From the NCBI GenBank assembly GCA_030697205.1, contig JAUYQP010000032.1, positions 1 through 64,000 of the forward strand: a stretch of DNA of 64,000 bases, in the 5' to 3' direction. The stretch is from Mycobacteriales bacterium. Its GTDB lineage: Bacteria; Actinomycetota; Actinomycetes; Mycobacteriales; SCTD01. Shown one piece after another: positions 39,990 to 48,947 of the stretch; position 1 is the stretch's first letter, and each line of letters opens with the position of its first letter. Under the pieces are notes generated by a model. That model did no database searches and was not told the origin of the DNA. It worked only from the letters and a program-made list of their open reading frames with translations. A program made the translations under genes and the position numbers.

Positions 39990-41347
39990 CCAGCCACGAG
40001 CCGGGGACCGATCCGAGCAGCGAGGCACCGCAGCCGGTCCTCGCTGTCGTGGGTCGCCCCAATGTCGGCAAGTCGACACTGGTGAACCGCATCCTGGGAC
40101 GCCGCGAGGCCGTCGTCGAGGACGTGCCGGGCGTGACCCGCGACCGGGTCACCTACGACGCGCAGTGGCGCGGCCGCCGCTTCACCGTGGTCGACACCGG
40201 CGGGTGGGACCCCGACGCGGACGGCCTGGCGAAGGCGGTCAGCGCCCAGGCGGAGGTCGCGGTCGCCGCGGCCGACGCGGTGCTGTTCGTCGTCGATGCG
40301 ACCGTCGGTGCGACCGACAGCGACGAGGCCGTCATCCGCGTGCTGCGCAAGGCCAAGAAGCCGGTCGTGCTGGTGGCCAACAAGGTCGACGACGCCCGCG
40401 CGGAGTCCGACGCGGCAGAGCTGTGGTCGCTCGGCCTGGGTGAGCCGCACAGCGTGTCGGCCCTGCACGGGCGCGGCAGCGGTGACCTGCTCGACGTCAT
40501 CCTCGAGGCGCTGCCCGAGACACCCGCCGACCGTGACGACGAGGAGGGCGGCCCGCGCCGGGTCGCGCTGCTCGGACGCCCGAACGTGGGCAAGTCCAGC
40601 CTGCTCAACCGGCTCACCGGCGAGCAGCGGGTGCTCGTCGACAGCGTCGCCGGCACGACCCGGGACCCGGTCGACAGCCTCGTGGAGGTGGGCGGCGAGA
40701 TCTGGAAGTTCGTCGACACCGCCGGTCTGCGCAAGCGCGTCGCGCACGCCTCCGGTGCGGAGTACTACTCCAGCCTGCGCACCCAGGCCGCGCTCGACGC
40801 CGCCGAGGTCGCGGTCGTCCTGCTCGACGCGAGCGAGCCGATCAGCGAGCAGGACCAGCGGGTCATCGCGATGGTCGTCGATGCCGGCCGCGCCCTCGTC
40901 ATCGCCTACAACAAGTGGGACCTCGTCGACGAGGACCGTCGCCCCCAGCTGGCGAAGGAGATCGACCGCGAGCTCGCCCGCGTCACCTGGGCCCCTCAGC
41001 TCAACGTCTCGGCGCTCACCGGCCGCTCGGTCGACAAGCTCGCGACGTCGCTCCACGTCGCCCTCAACGGCTGGGAGACCCGCGTCCCCACCGCCCGCCT
41101 CAACGCCTGGATCACCGAGCTCACCCAGGCCACGCCGCCGCCGGTGCGCGGCGGCAAGCAGCCCAAGGTGCTGTTCGCCACGCAGGCCTCGACCCGGCCG
41201 CCCAAGTTCAAGCTCTTCACCAGCGGCTTCCTCGAGGCGGGTTATCGCCGCTTCATCGAGCGGCGGCTGCGCGAGGACTTCGGCTTCGCCGGCACCCCGA
41301 TCGAGATCTCGGTCCAGGTCCGAGAGAAGGGCAAGCGGACGGGCTGA
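39986..41347 (+). CDS. der: Ribosome-associated GTPase Der (EngA)
   Basis: A 453-residue double GTPase needed for 50S assembly. Two complete G domains: [24 protein letters not shown]...GVTRDR...VDTGGW...ANKVDD, and [24 protein letters not shown]...GTTRDPVD...VDTAGLRKR...[12 protein letters not shown]-like C-terminal domain ends with [20 protein letters not shown] overlaps the plsC stop by four bases. The tRNA-Pro gene begins 37 bp after its stop. Confidence 0.97.
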   Translation: MTSHEPGTDPSSEAPQPVLAVVGRPNVGKSTLVNRILGRREAVVEDVPGVTRDRVTYDAQWRGRRFTVVDTGGWDPDADGLAKAVSAQAEVAVAAADAVLFVVDATVGATDSDEAVIRVLRKAKKPVVLVANKVDDARAESDAAELWSLGLGEPHSVSALHGRGSGDLLDVILEALPETPADRDDEEGGPRRVALLGRPNVGKSSLLNRLTGEQRVLVDSVAGTTRDPVDSLVEVGGEIWKFVDTAGLRKRVAHASGAEYYSSLRTQAALDAAEVAVVLLDASEPISEQDQRVIAMVVDAGRALVIAYNKWDLVDEDRRPQLAKEIDRELARVTWAPQLNVSALTGRSVDKLATSLHVALNGWETRVPTARLNAWITELTQATPPPVRGGKQPKVLFATQASTRPPKFKLFTSGFLEAGYRRFIERRLREDFGFAGTPIEISVQVREKGKRTG

Positions 41348-41384
41348 TCCGCTAGGGTGTGTCCGCACGTCACCGCATCATCCG

Positions 41385-41458
41385 CGGGCTGTAGCGCAGC
41401 TTGGTAGCGCACCTGACTGGGGGTCAGGGGGTCGCAGGTTCAAATCCTGTCAGCCCGA
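41385..41458 (+). tRNA. tRNA-Pro (anticodon GGG)
   Basis: Cloverleaf is complete: acceptor CGGGCTG (41385-41391) pairs with CAGCCCG (41451-41457), the anticodon stem CCTGA/TCAGG encloses the loop CTGGGGG with anticodon GGG at 41419-41421, and the T arm contains GGTTCAAATCC. The CCA end is not encoded. Confidence 0.97.
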
Positions 41459-41466
41459 CGTCTGCG

Positions 41467-41498
41467 GGCCTGGGTCGTCCGCGAGGACGACCCAGGCC
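41467..41498 (+). terminator. tRNA terminator hairpin
   Basis: Perfect 14-bp stem, GGCCTGGGTCGTCC at 41467-41480 and its complement at 41485-41498, with a GCGA tetraloop, nine bases after the tRNA. No T-run, which is common in this GC range. Confidence 0.8.
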
Positions 41499-41617
41499 TC
41501 GCTCAACCGGGCACCGTCGTGGCCGTAGCGGGTGCTGCCGGGTCGGTCGGGAGCACCGACGGTACGACGCAGGGCCTCGCCGCCGCACCGTGTCGGGGTC
41601 GACGGGCGCACGGTGTG

Positions 41618-41623
41618 TAGGGT
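41618..41623 (+). promoter_or_regulatory. -10 element for a probable leaderless transcript
   Basis: TAGGGT ends 7 bp before the GTG at 41631, which has no Shine-Dalgarno. In actinobacteria this spacing usually means that transcription begins at the start codon itself. Confidence 0.5.
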
Positions 41624-41630
41624 CCGGCAC

Positions 41631-42239
41631 GTGGCGACCGCGACGGAGCACAGCCCGTCCGACCGCATCTGGACGGTGCCCAACCTGCTGTCCGCGCTGC
41701 GACTGGCCGGCGTACCGCTGTTCCTCTACTGGGTGCTGGTCACCGAGCAGGACGGCCGGGCCATCCTGCTGCTGATGGCGGCGGGCGCCAGCGACTACTT
41801 CGACGGCAAGATCGCGCGCAAGTACGGGCAGTTCTCCCGCCTGGGGCAGCTGCTGGACCCTGCTGCGGACCGGCTCTACATCCTCGCCACCCTGCTCGCG
41901 CTCGTCGTCCGTGACGGGTTGCCCCTGTGGTGGGCTCTGGTGTTGATCGGCCGTGACGTGGCCTTGGCCTTCACGATCCCGGTCCTGCGCAACGTCGGCT
42001 ACGGGCCGTTGCCGGTGCACTTCCTCGGCAAGGCCGCGACGTTCAACCTGCTCTACGCCTTCCCGATGCTGCTCGCCGCCCTGCCGGACCAGGACGACAC
42101 GCTCGCGACGGTCTTCCGGCCACTGGGTTGGGCCTTCGCGACGTGGGGGAGCGTCCTCTACCTGTGGGCCGGCGTGCTCTACGCCGTGCAGGTCAGGCAC
42201 GTGGTGCGTGCGGCGCGCGCGGAGGGCGGCGAGACGTGA
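41631..42239 (+). CDS. CDP-alcohol phosphatidyltransferase (PgsA-like)
   Basis: A 202-residue membrane enzyme with the CDP-alcohol phosphotransferase signature: SDYFDGKIARKYGQFSRLGQ then LLDPAADR (DG-x2-AR-x8-G-x3-D-x3-D). Four to six membrane helices follow. It could make phosphatidylglycerophosphate or cardiolipin; this neighbourhood paralogue, next to the ManC-like fusion, is commonly called PgsA. GTG at 41631 preceded by a TAGGGT -10. The stop overlaps the next gene (GTGA). Confidence 0.9.
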   Translation: MATATEHSPSDRIWTVPNLLSALRLAGVPLFLYWVLVTEQDGRAILLLMAAGASDYFDGKIARKYGQFSRLGQLLDPAADRLYILATLLALVVRDGLPLWWALVLIGRDVALAFTIPVLRNVGYGPLPVHFLGKAATFNLLYAFPMLLAALPDQDDTLATVFRPLGWAFATWGSVLYLWAGVLYAVQVRHVVRAARAEGGET

Positions 42240-44737
42240 GAGCGGTCGTCATGGCTGGGGGCGAAGGGACGCGCCTACGGCCGATGACGGCCAACCAGCC
42301 CAAGCCCCTGCTCCCGGTCGCGAACCGACCGATCATGGAGCACGTGCTGCGGCTGCTCAAGCGGCACGGCTTCGACGAGACCGTCGTGACGGTGCAGTTC
42401 CTGGCCTCCCTCGTGCGGAGCTACTTCGGCGACGGCGGTGACCTCGGGATGCACCTGTCCTACGCGACGGAGGAGACCCCGCTGGGCACGGCAGGATCGG
42501 TGAAGAACGCCGAGGACGCCCTGCGTGACGACAGCTTCGTCGTGATCTCCGGTGATGCGCTCACCGACATCGACCTCACCGCGCTGGTCGCGGCCCATCG
42601 CGAGCGCGGTGCGCTGGTGACGGTCTGCCTCACCCGGGTGCCCGACCCGCTGGAGTTCGGCATCGTCATCACCGACGAGGAGCAGCGCATCGAGCGCTTC
42701 CTCGAGAAGCCGACCTGGGGTCAGGTGTTCTCCGACCAGGTCAACACCGGCATCTACGTCATGGAGCCTGAGGTCTTCGCGCACGTCGCGGCCCGCGAGG
42801 TCGTCGACTGGTCCGCAGACGTCTTCCCGGCTCTGGTCGCCGCGGGTGCGCCGGTCTACGGCTATGTCGCCGATGGCTACTGGGAGGACGTCGGCACGCA
42901 TGAGTCCTACCTTCGGGCGCAGGCCGATGTGCTCAACCGTCATGTAGACGTCGAGATGGATGGCTTCGAGCTGTCTCCTGGGGTCTGGGTGGGAGAGGGG
43001 GCGGAGGTCGATCCCGAGGCGGTGCTGTCCGGACCCCTCCTGATCGGTGACTACGCCAAGGTCGAGGCCGGGGCGGAGCTGCGCGAGTACACCGTGCTGG
43101 GGTCCAACGTCGTCGTGAAGGGCGGCGCCTTCCTGCACCGCGCCGTCGTGCACGACAACGCCTTCATCGGCGCCCAGGTGACGCTGCGCGGCTGCGTCAT
43201 CGGCAAGAACACCGACGTCATGCGGGCAGCGCGCATCGAGGAGGGTGCGGTCGTCGGCGACGAGTGCGTCGTGGAGCAGGAGGCGTTCGTCTCGAGCGGG
43301 GTCAAGGTCTATCCCTTCAAGACCATCGAGGCCGGCGCGGTCGTCCACACCTCGGTCATCTGGGAGTCGCGCGGGACGTCGTCGTTGTTCGGGCCCCGAG
43401 GGGTGTCGGGCCTGGTCAACGTCGAGATGACCCCGGAGTTCGTGGTCCGGCTGGCGTCGGCCTTCGCCACCACGCTCCAGAAGGGCACGGTCGTGACGAC
43501 CTCGCGCGATGCGTCGCGCGCTGCCCGCGCCCTCAAGCGGGCGGTCATCGCGGCGCTCACCGCGTCCGCGATCGACGTCCGGGACCTCGAGGTCACACCG
43601 CTGCCGATCACCCGCTTCGAGACCTCGCGCAGCGACGCCGTCGGCGGCGTCGTCCTGCGCACGACCCCGGGGGACCCGCAGTCGATCGACGTGGTCTTCC
43701 TCGACGCCGACGGCTCGGACCTCTCGCCTGCTGCGCAGCGGCGGCTTGAGCGGGTGTTCGCCCGACAGGAGTTCCGGCGGGCGTTCCCGGGGGAGATCGC
43801 CGAGCTCTCCTTCCCGGCGCGGACCGTGGAGACCTATGCGCAAGAGCTCCTGCGGAACGTCGACGTCAGCGGGGTGGCCGAGGCGCACCTCAAGGTGGTC
43901 CTCGACACCGCGGGGGGCGCAGCCGCCCTCGTGCTGCCCACGCTGCTCGGCCGGCTGGGCGTCGACGTGCTCACCGTCAACGGCAGGTTGAGCGAGACCT
44001 CGACGACCGAAACGCTCACCGAGCACCTCCACGACCTCGAGCGGCTAGGCGCCCTCGTCGCCAGCTCGGGGGCGGCCTTCGGCGTGCGCTTCGACCACCT
44101 CGCCGAGCGCATCGCGCTGGTCGACGACCGCGGCGAGCTCGTCCATGACGACCGCGCGCTGCTGGTCGTGCTGGACCTCGTCGCCGCGGAGCGGGGCCGC
44201 GGTGGCGCGATCGCCCTGCCGGTGACCACCACGCGTGTCGCGGAGCAGGTCGCCGCCTTCCACGGCACCGGCATCGTGTGGACGGCGACGTCCCCCGACG
44301 ACCTCACCCGGTGCGCCCGGGGCGACGGCGTCGTCCTCGCCGGCGACGGCAGGGGCGGCTTCGTCGTCCCTGAGCACGGCTCCGGGATCGACGGTCTGGC
44401 GGCGTTCGTCCGGCTGCTCGGTCTCGTGGCGCGCACCCGGCTGTCGCTGTCGGAGATCGACGCGCGCATCCCCCTCGCGCACGTCCTGCGTCGTGACGTC
44501 GCGACGCCCTGGGCCGCCAAGGGCACCGTGATGCGCGTCGTCATGGAGGCAGCGGGGTCCCGCGAGGTCGACACCACCGACGGCGTGCGCGTCGTCGAGC
44601 CGGACGGCTCCTGGGCGCTCGTGCTCCCCGACCCCACCCAGGCCGTGACGCACCTGTGGGCCGAGGCCGCCACGCCGGTCGCGGCCGCGGCCCTGCTGGA
44701 CAGCTGGACCGCGGTGGTGGAGGCCGTTGCCGTGTGA
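42236..44737 (+). CDS. Mannose-1-phosphate guanylyltransferase fused to a degenerate phosphomannomutase domain
   Basis: An 833-residue protein. Residues 1-230 are a nucleotidyltransferase (VVMAGGEGTRLRPMTANQPKPLLPVANRPIMEHVL). Residues about 245-375 are a left-handed beta-helix of hexapeptide repeats. Residues 385-833 have the fold order of alpha-D-phosphohexomutases. In that last domain the catalytic Ser loop (TASHNP in active enzymes) reads RTTPGDP, and the metal loop (DGDADR) reads DHLAER, so mutase activity is unlikely. Proteins of this length and layout occur beside pgsA and DUF881 genes in Streptomyces. Expected product is GDP-mannose or a similar NDP-sugar. GTG overlaps the previous stop. 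Confidence 0.9.
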   Translation: MRAVVMAGGEGTRLRPMTANQPKPLLPVANRPIMEHVLRLLKRHGFDETVVTVQFLASLVRSYFGDGGDLGMHLSYATEETPLGTAGSVKNAEDALRDDSFVVISGDALTDIDLTALVAAHRERGALVTVCLTRVPDPLEFGIVITDEEQRIERFLEKPTWGQVFSDQVNTGIYVMEPEVFAHVAAREVVDWSADVFPALVAAGAPVYGYVADGYWEDVGTHESYLRAQADVLNRHVDVEMDGFELSPGVWVGEGAEVDPEAVLSGPLLIGDYAKVEAGAELREYTVLGSNVVVKGGAFLHRAVVHDNAFIGAQVTLRGCVIGKNTDVMRAARIEEGAVVGDECVVEQEAFVSSGVKVYPFKTIEAGAVVHTSVIWESRGTSSLFGPRGVSGLVNVEMTPEFVVRLASAFATTLQKGTVVTTSRDASRAARALKRAVIAALTASAIDVRDLEVTPLPITRFETSRSDAVGGVVLRTTPGDPQSIDVVFLDADGSDLSPAAQRRLERVFARQEFRRAFPGEIAELSFPARTVETYAQELLRNVDVSGVAEAHLKVVLDTAGGAAALVLPTLLGRLGVDVLTVNGRLSETSTTETLTEHLHDLERLGALVASSGAAFGVRFDHLAERIALVDDRGELVHDDRALLVVLDLVAAERGRGGAIALPVTTTRVAEQVAAFHGTGIVWTATSPDDLTRCARGDGVVLAGDGRGGFVVPEHGSGIDGLAAFVRLLGLVARTRLSLSEIDARIPLAHVLRRDVATPWAAKGTVMRVVMEAAGSREVDTTDGVRVVEPDGSWALVLPDPTQAVTHLWAEAATPVAAAALLDSWTAVVEAVAV

Positions 44738-44799
44738 GCGACCTGAGGGGCGCGGGTCCGCGTCGTCCAGGTGACGCACGGGTGGGGCAGGATGAGCCG

Positions 44800-45708
44800 G
44801 TGCGCCCCACCCCTCCCTCGTCGCCCCCGGCCCGTGTCGATGGGTCGATGTCACTTCTTGTCGACATGATGACCAACACTCTCGACGAGGCGTACGCCGA
44901 TGCAGCCCGGCGCAAGGCTTCCGGCGACGCACCCACGACCGGCGGGACGCCCGCCGCGGTCGTTCCCGTTCCGAGGCGGCTCGTCGCCCTCGTGCTGCTC
45001 GTCGCCCTCGGCGTCGTCACCGGGATCGCAGCGGCCCAGGTGCGTCGGCGCGACGCCGCGCAGGACCCGAGCCGCGCGGCCCTCGCGGCTGACGTCCGCG
45101 AGCGGATCGCCTCGACGGACGAGCTCGCCGCGCAGGCGGCGGGACTCCAGGCGTCTCTGGCCAGTGTGCGGGACGAGGCCCTGGCCGCGGACGCGCGCGG
45201 CCGGGAGGTCTCGGCGCGTCTCGGACTGGTCGAGCTGCTTGCCGGGACGACGGCCGTGACGGGCGACGGCCTGGTCGTCACCCTCGACGACGCGCCTGCG
45301 GCCCGCGGGGACGACGGCGCACCGCTCGACGACCGAGGCGGGCGTCCGGGCGACGGACGGGTGCTCGACCGTGACCTCCAGGAGCTCGTCAACGGGCTGT
45401 GGGCCGCGGGCGCCGAGGCGATCAGCGTCAACGACCAGCGGCTCACCGCGCTCACCGCCATCCGCGGAGCGGGCGACGCCGTCCTGGTCGACAAGCGACC
45501 GCTCGTCCCGCCGTACGTCGTGCAGGCCGTCGGTGACCCGGCGTCGCTGGAGCCTCGCTTCGTCGACGGCACGGCGGGTCGCCGGCTCGCGACGTACACC
45601 TCGCTGTACGGCCTGCGCCTCGGTGTGGAACCGGGACGTAACCTGCGCCTGCCGTCCGCGCGTGACCCAGACCTGCGCAGCGCCGTACCGAAGGGGGTGC
45701 AGCGGTGA
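44800..45708 (+). CDS. DUF881 family protein
   Basis: A 302-residue membrane-anchored protein of the DUF881 family. After SMSLLVDMMTNTLDEAYADAA comes one membrane segment (LVALVLLVALGVVTGIAA), a coiled-coil, and the extracytoplasmic DUF881 domain (GDGLVVTLDDAPA, QELVNGLWAAGAEAISVNDQRL, VPPYVVQAVGDP). Start set at the GTG at 44800, with GGCAGGA upstream, because the 66 bases before it lose the GC3 bias; a GTG at 44734 overlapping the previous stop is the alternative. Pairs of DUF881 proteins flank the small basic protein throughout actinobacteria; role unknown, possibly division-associated. Confidence 0.88.
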   Translation: MRPTPPSSPPARVDGSMSLLVDMMTNTLDEAYADAARRKASGDAPTTGGTPAAVVPVPRRLVALVLLVALGVVTGIAAAQVRRRDAAQDPSRAALAADVRERIASTDELAAQAAGLQASLASVRDEALAADARGREVSARLGLVELLAGTTAVTGDGLVVTLDDAPAARGDDGAPLDDRGGRPGDGRVLDRDLQELVNGLWAAGAEAISVNDQRLTALTAIRGAGDAVLVDKRPLVPPYVVQAVGDPASLEPRFVDGTAGRRLATYTSLYGLRLGVEPGRNLRLPSARDPDLRSAVPKGVQR

Positions 45709-46037
45709 TCCCCGCCATCGCACTGGCGGTGGGCGTCGCGCTGGGCCTGCTGCTCGAGCCCACCGTCCCCGCCGTGCTGCAGCCCTACCTGCCCATCGCC
45801 GTCGTCGCGGCGCTCGACGCGGTCTTCGGTGCGGTCCGTGCCCAGCTCGACGGGATCTTCGACGACCGGGTGTTCGTCGTGTCCTTCGTGAGCAACGTGC
45901 TCGTCGCCGGCCTGGTGGTCTTCCTCGGTGACCAGCTCGGGGTGGGCGGGCAGCTCTCGACCGGGGTCGTCGTCGTGCTCGGGATCCGGATCTTCTCCAA
46001 CGCGGCGGCGATCCGGCGCCACGTCTTCCGGGCATGA
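45705..46037 (+). CDS. sbp: Small basic protein (DUF1290)
   Basis: A 110-residue membrane protein of the Sbp family with three membrane segments: MIPAIALAVGVALGLLLEP, YLPIAVVAALDAVFGAVRAQL, and SFVSNVLVAGLVVFLGDQLG. In Bacillus sbp lies in the division gene region. GTG overlaps the DUF881 stop (GTGA), and its own stop overlaps the second DUF881 gene (ATGA), so the three are one coupled unit. Confidence 0.93.
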   Translation: MIPAIALAVGVALGLLLEPTVPAVLQPYLPIAVVAALDAVFGAVRAQLDGIFDDRVFVVSFVSNVLVAGLVVFLGDQLGVGGQLSTGVVVVLGIRIFSNAAAIRRHVFRA

Positions 46038-46888
46038 CCGGCGCGAGCGGCGCGCAAGACCGGGCGCCGACCCCGCCGGCCCCGCCGGCCCCGCCGAGCG
46101 CCTGGCGGCGCCTGGCCCGCGTCCTGCGCCCTCGGTTGAGGAGGGTCGACGTCTCGGTCGCGGCTCTGCTCGCCCTGCTCGGCTTCGCGGCCGCCGTGCA
46201 GGTCCGCTCGGCGCAGGACGACGGCCTGCTGGCTGCTGCACGCGAGGAGGACCTCGTCCGCATCCTCGACGACCTGTCCAACAGGGAGGACCGGCTGCGC
46301 CGCGAGCTGGCCAGCCTCACGGCGGCCAAGGACCGGCTGAGCAGCGGTTCGGACCAGGCGCAGGTCGCGCTGGAGCAGGCTCAGCGGCGCACGCTCGTGC
46401 TGGGTGTCCTCACGGGCACGGTGGAGGCGCGCGGACCCGGCATCGTCCTGACCCTCACGGACCCGCAGGGCGAGCTCGGCGCCGACGTGCTGCTCGACGC
46501 CCTGGAGGAGCTGCGCGGCGCGGGGGCAGAGGCGATCCAGGTCGAGGGCCCGGTCGTCAGCGGCGAGGGGGAGGGAACCGCGCCGGTGGTGCGGGTGGTC
46601 GCGAGCACCGCGCTCGTGGACGCCATTCCCGACGGTGCGTCCGACGGGAACGACGGTCCGCGTGGTGTCGAGGTCGACGGCACCCTGCTGCGCCCGCCCT
46701 ACCGCTTCACCGTCCTGGGCGACCCCGGCACGCTGGCCTCGGCCATGGCCATCCCCGGTGGGGTCGAGGACGTTGCCGAGCGGGCCGGTGGACAAGTTGT
46801 CGTCACGCGCGGCGAGGCGCTCGCGGTGACCGCCTTGCGACAGCTGTCGCGTCCTCGTTACGCTCGCCCGACCGGTGAGTCCGACTGA
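46034..46888 (+). CDS. DUF881 family protein (second copy)
   Basis: A 284-residue paralogue of the protein two genes upstream: Pro-rich cytoplasmic start, one membrane segment (VAALLALLGFAAAVQV), a clear coiled-coil (REEDLVRILDDLSNREDRLRRELASL) and the DUF881 domain (GPGIVLTLTDPQGELGADVLLDALEELRGAGAEAIQVEGPVV). ATG overlaps the sbp stop. gcvH follows after 64 bp. Confidence 0.92.
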   Translation: MTGASGAQDRAPTPPAPPAPPSAWRRLARVLRPRLRRVDVSVAALLALLGFAAAVQVRSAQDDGLLAAAREEDLVRILDDLSNREDRLRRELASLTAAKDRLSSGSDQAQVALEQAQRRTLVLGVLTGTVEARGPGIVLTLTDPQGELGADVLLDALEELRGAGAEAIQVEGPVVSGEGEGTAPVVRVVASTALVDAIPDGASDGNDGPRGVEVDGTLLRPPYRFTVLGDPGTLASAMAIPGGVEDVAERAGGQVVVTRGEALAVTALRQLSRPRYARPTGESD

Positions 46889-46952
46889 CCCGTCCGGCCA
46901 CCCCACCACCCTTGGCGAGCGCGGCTGCGCCCGCCCCGACCGAGAGGCGCCG

Positions 46953-47351
46953 GTGTACCCCGACGACCTGAAGTACACCGCCGAGCACGAGTGGGTGAAG
47001 GTGGTCGGCGACGGTCCCGACGCCGTCCTGCGCCTCGGCATCACGCACTACGCCCAGGAGGCGCTCGGCGACATCGTCTTCGTGACGCTGCCCTCCGTCG
47101 GCACCGACGTCGAGCTGGGTCAGGCGATGGGTGAGGTCGAGTCGACCAAGAGCGTCTCGGACGTCTACGCCCCGCTGCCCGGCACCGTCACGGCGCGCAA
47201 CAAGGCACTGGACGCCGCCCCCGAGCTGGTGAACTCCGACCCCTACGGCGAGGGCTGGATGGTGGAGCTGGCGCCGACGGGCGGGGTGAGCGCGGCGCTC
47301 GCCCACACCTCGCTGCTCGACGCCGCCGCCTACCAGGCCCTGCTGGGCTGA
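46953..47351 (+). CDS. gcvH: Glycine cleavage system H protein
   Basis: A 132-residue lipoyl carrier that shuttles the aminomethyl group from glycine decarboxylase (GcvP). Family sequence from YPDDLKYTAEHEWVKV through ALGDIVFVTLPSVG to the lipoylated Lys66 in VESTKSVSDVYAP and LVNSDPYGEGWMVEL. GTG at 46953 follows CGAGAGGCGCCG. gcvP is 3.3 kb downstream; gcvT is not in the window. Confidence 0.97.
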   Translation: MYPDDLKYTAEHEWVKVVGDGPDAVLRLGITHYAQEALGDIVFVTLPSVGTDVELGQAMGEVESTKSVSDVYAPLPGTVTARNKALDAAPELVNSDPYGEGWMVELAPTGGVSAALAHTSLLDAAAYQALLG

Positions 47352-47369
47352 CGGTCCCTCACAGTATGA

Positions 47370-47386
47370 CTCGACCTCGGGTCGAG
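47370..47386. promoter_or_regulatory. CTCGACC-TCG-GGTCGAG palindrome before garA
   Basis: A 17-bp palindrome with 7-bp arms in the gap between gcvH and garA. Its 9-mer CTCGACCTC is found inverted at 49471-49479 upstream of the second merR gene. Candidate regulator binding site. Confidence 0.45.
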
Positions 47387-47533
47387 GGTCGTGCCGCCAC
47401 CTCGACCTCCACCGGCGGTTGACCCTGCCGCCGAGCACGCACTACGGTCGTGACGACCCGGCCCACCCGGCCCGGGGGACCGCGAGGCGGTGACCCACCC
47501 CTCGCACGCGGACGAGCGGAGGCGGGCACCGAC

Positions 47534-48079
47534 GTGTTCTGCACGCAGTGCGGTCAGCAGAACCCCGACGACAGCCGCTTCTGCGCGCGCTGCGGCACCG
47601 CGGTCAGCGCGCCGTCCGGGGGACCCGGTGCGGGGGAGATCCCGGGGGTGGACACCACCTCGACGATCTCGCTCGCCGCGCTCGAGGGCGCGCTCGAGGG
47701 CGGTGCCGAGTCCGTCGAGGCCACCGAAGGGGCGGGCCAGGACGAGCCTGCCGGGAGCACCGTTGAGGCCCTGCCCGCGGGCAGCGCGCTGCTCGTCGTG
47801 AAGCGTGGGCCCAACGCCGGCTCCCGCTTCCTGCTCGACGCCGCCACCACGACGGCCGGACGGCACCCGGAGAGCGACATCTTCCTCGACGACGTCACCG
47901 TGAGCCGGCGGCATGCCGAGTTCGTGCGCGAGGAGCACGGCTTCCTGGTCCGGGACGTGGGCAGCCTCAACGGCACCTACCTCAACAGGGAGCGCATCGA
48001 GGCGGCAGCGCTCACGGGCGGTGACGAGGTGCAGATCGGCAAGTACCGCCTGGTCTTCCTCGTCGGAGGGGGCCAGTGA
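47534..48079 (+). CDS. garA: GarA/OdhI-type FHA regulator with N-terminal zinc ribbon
   Basis: A 181-residue forkhead-associated protein. Residues 1-20 are a zinc ribbon (FCTQCGQQNPDDSRFCARCG), absent from mycobacterial GarA. Residues near 37-42 have DTTSTI, comparable to the ETTSVF phospho-acceptor site used by PknB/PknG. The FHA domain (ALLVVKRGPNAGSRFLLDAA, AGRHPESDIFLDDVTVSRRH, VRDVGSLNGTYLNRE) is nearly identical to GarA and OdhI, which when unphosphorylated inhibit 2-oxoglutarate dehydrogenase. GTG at 47534. It has the same neighbours as Rv1827; its stop overlaps merR (GTGA). Confidence 0.93.
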   Translation: MFCTQCGQQNPDDSRFCARCGTAVSAPSGGPGAGEIPGVDTTSTISLAALEGALEGGAESVEATEGAGQDEPAGSTVEALPAGSALLVVKRGPNAGSRFLLDAATTTAGRHPESDIFLDDVTVSRRHAEFVREEHGFLVRDVGSLNGTYLNRERIEAAALTGGDEVQIGKYRLVFLVGGGQ

Positions 48080-48852
48080 CGACGCCGTCCCGCGCCGACC
48101 TTCCTTCCCGGGCGGATGCGGTGGTGAGCCGGGCCTTCATGAGCATCGGCGAGGTGCTGGGCCAGTTGCGCCCGGACTTCGCGGACATCACGATCTCGAA
48201 GATCCGCTTTCTCGAGGCTGAAGGTCTCGTCGAGCCCGAGCGCACGTCAAGCGGCTACCGCAAGTTCTCGCGGGAGGACCTCGCGCGCCTGCGCTTCGTC
48301 CTGTCCGCCCAGCGCGACCACTACCTGCCGCTGCGGGTCATCAAGGAGCACCTCGACGCCCTCGACAGGGGACTCGAACCGCCGTCGCTCGGCACCACGG
48401 GAGGGCCCCGCGTGCCGCGTGCGTTGGTCGCCGCGGAGGGGCTGCCGTCGCCGGAGAGCTTCCTGCCCGACGTGAGCGAGATCCGGCTGTCCCGCGCCGA
48501 GCTCCTCTCGGCGGCCGGGCTCGACGAGGAGCAGCTGCTCGCGCTCGAGCAGTACGGCCTCGTCACCACGCGGGCCGGCGGGAGCCACTACGACGGCGAC
48601 GCGCTCGTCGTCGCCAAGACGGTCGCGGAGATGGCCCGCTTCGGCATCGAGGCCCGGCACCTGCGCCCCTTCAAGGCCGCGGCCGACCGGGAGATCGGTC
48701 TGGTCGAGCAGGTCGTCACGCCTCTGGTGCGCCAGCGCAACCCCGAGGCGCGGGCCCGGGCCGACGAGGTCGTGCGCGAGCTCGCCGCGCTGTCGGTCAA
48801 GCTGCACTCGACGCTGGTGAAGGCCGGGCTCGGGCCGGGCCTTCGGCGCTAG
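48076..48852 (+). CDS. MerR-family regulator (Rv1828 type)
   Basis: A 258-residue transcription factor. The MerR winged helix begins FMSIGEVLGQLRPDFADITISKIRFLEAEGLVEPERTSSGYRKFSREDLARLRFVL, where the usual helix-turn-helix is slightly extended. It is followed by a coiled linker and a C-terminal helical effector domain without Cys metal ligands. Order garA-merR-nuclease-merR equals Rv1827-Rv1830. GTG overlaps the garA stop. Confidence 0.93.
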   Translation: MTTPSRADLPSRADAVVSRAFMSIGEVLGQLRPDFADITISKIRFLEAEGLVEPERTSSGYRKFSREDLARLRFVLSAQRDHYLPLRVIKEHLDALDRGLEPPSLGTTGGPRVPRALVAAEGLPSPESFLPDVSEIRLSRAELLSAAGLDEEQLLALEQYGLVTTRAGGSHYDGDALVVAKTVAEMARFGIEARHLRPFKAAADREIGLVEQVVTPLVRQRNPEARARADEVVRELAALSVKLHSTLVKAGLGPGLRR

Positions 48853-48947
48853 GACCGGTCACCGGTCCGGGGGCGGCAGGGGCCGACCCGCGGGGGTAGG
48901 GTCGACAGACTGCCGGGGACGCGCCCCGCAGGATCGAGGGAGGCCCC

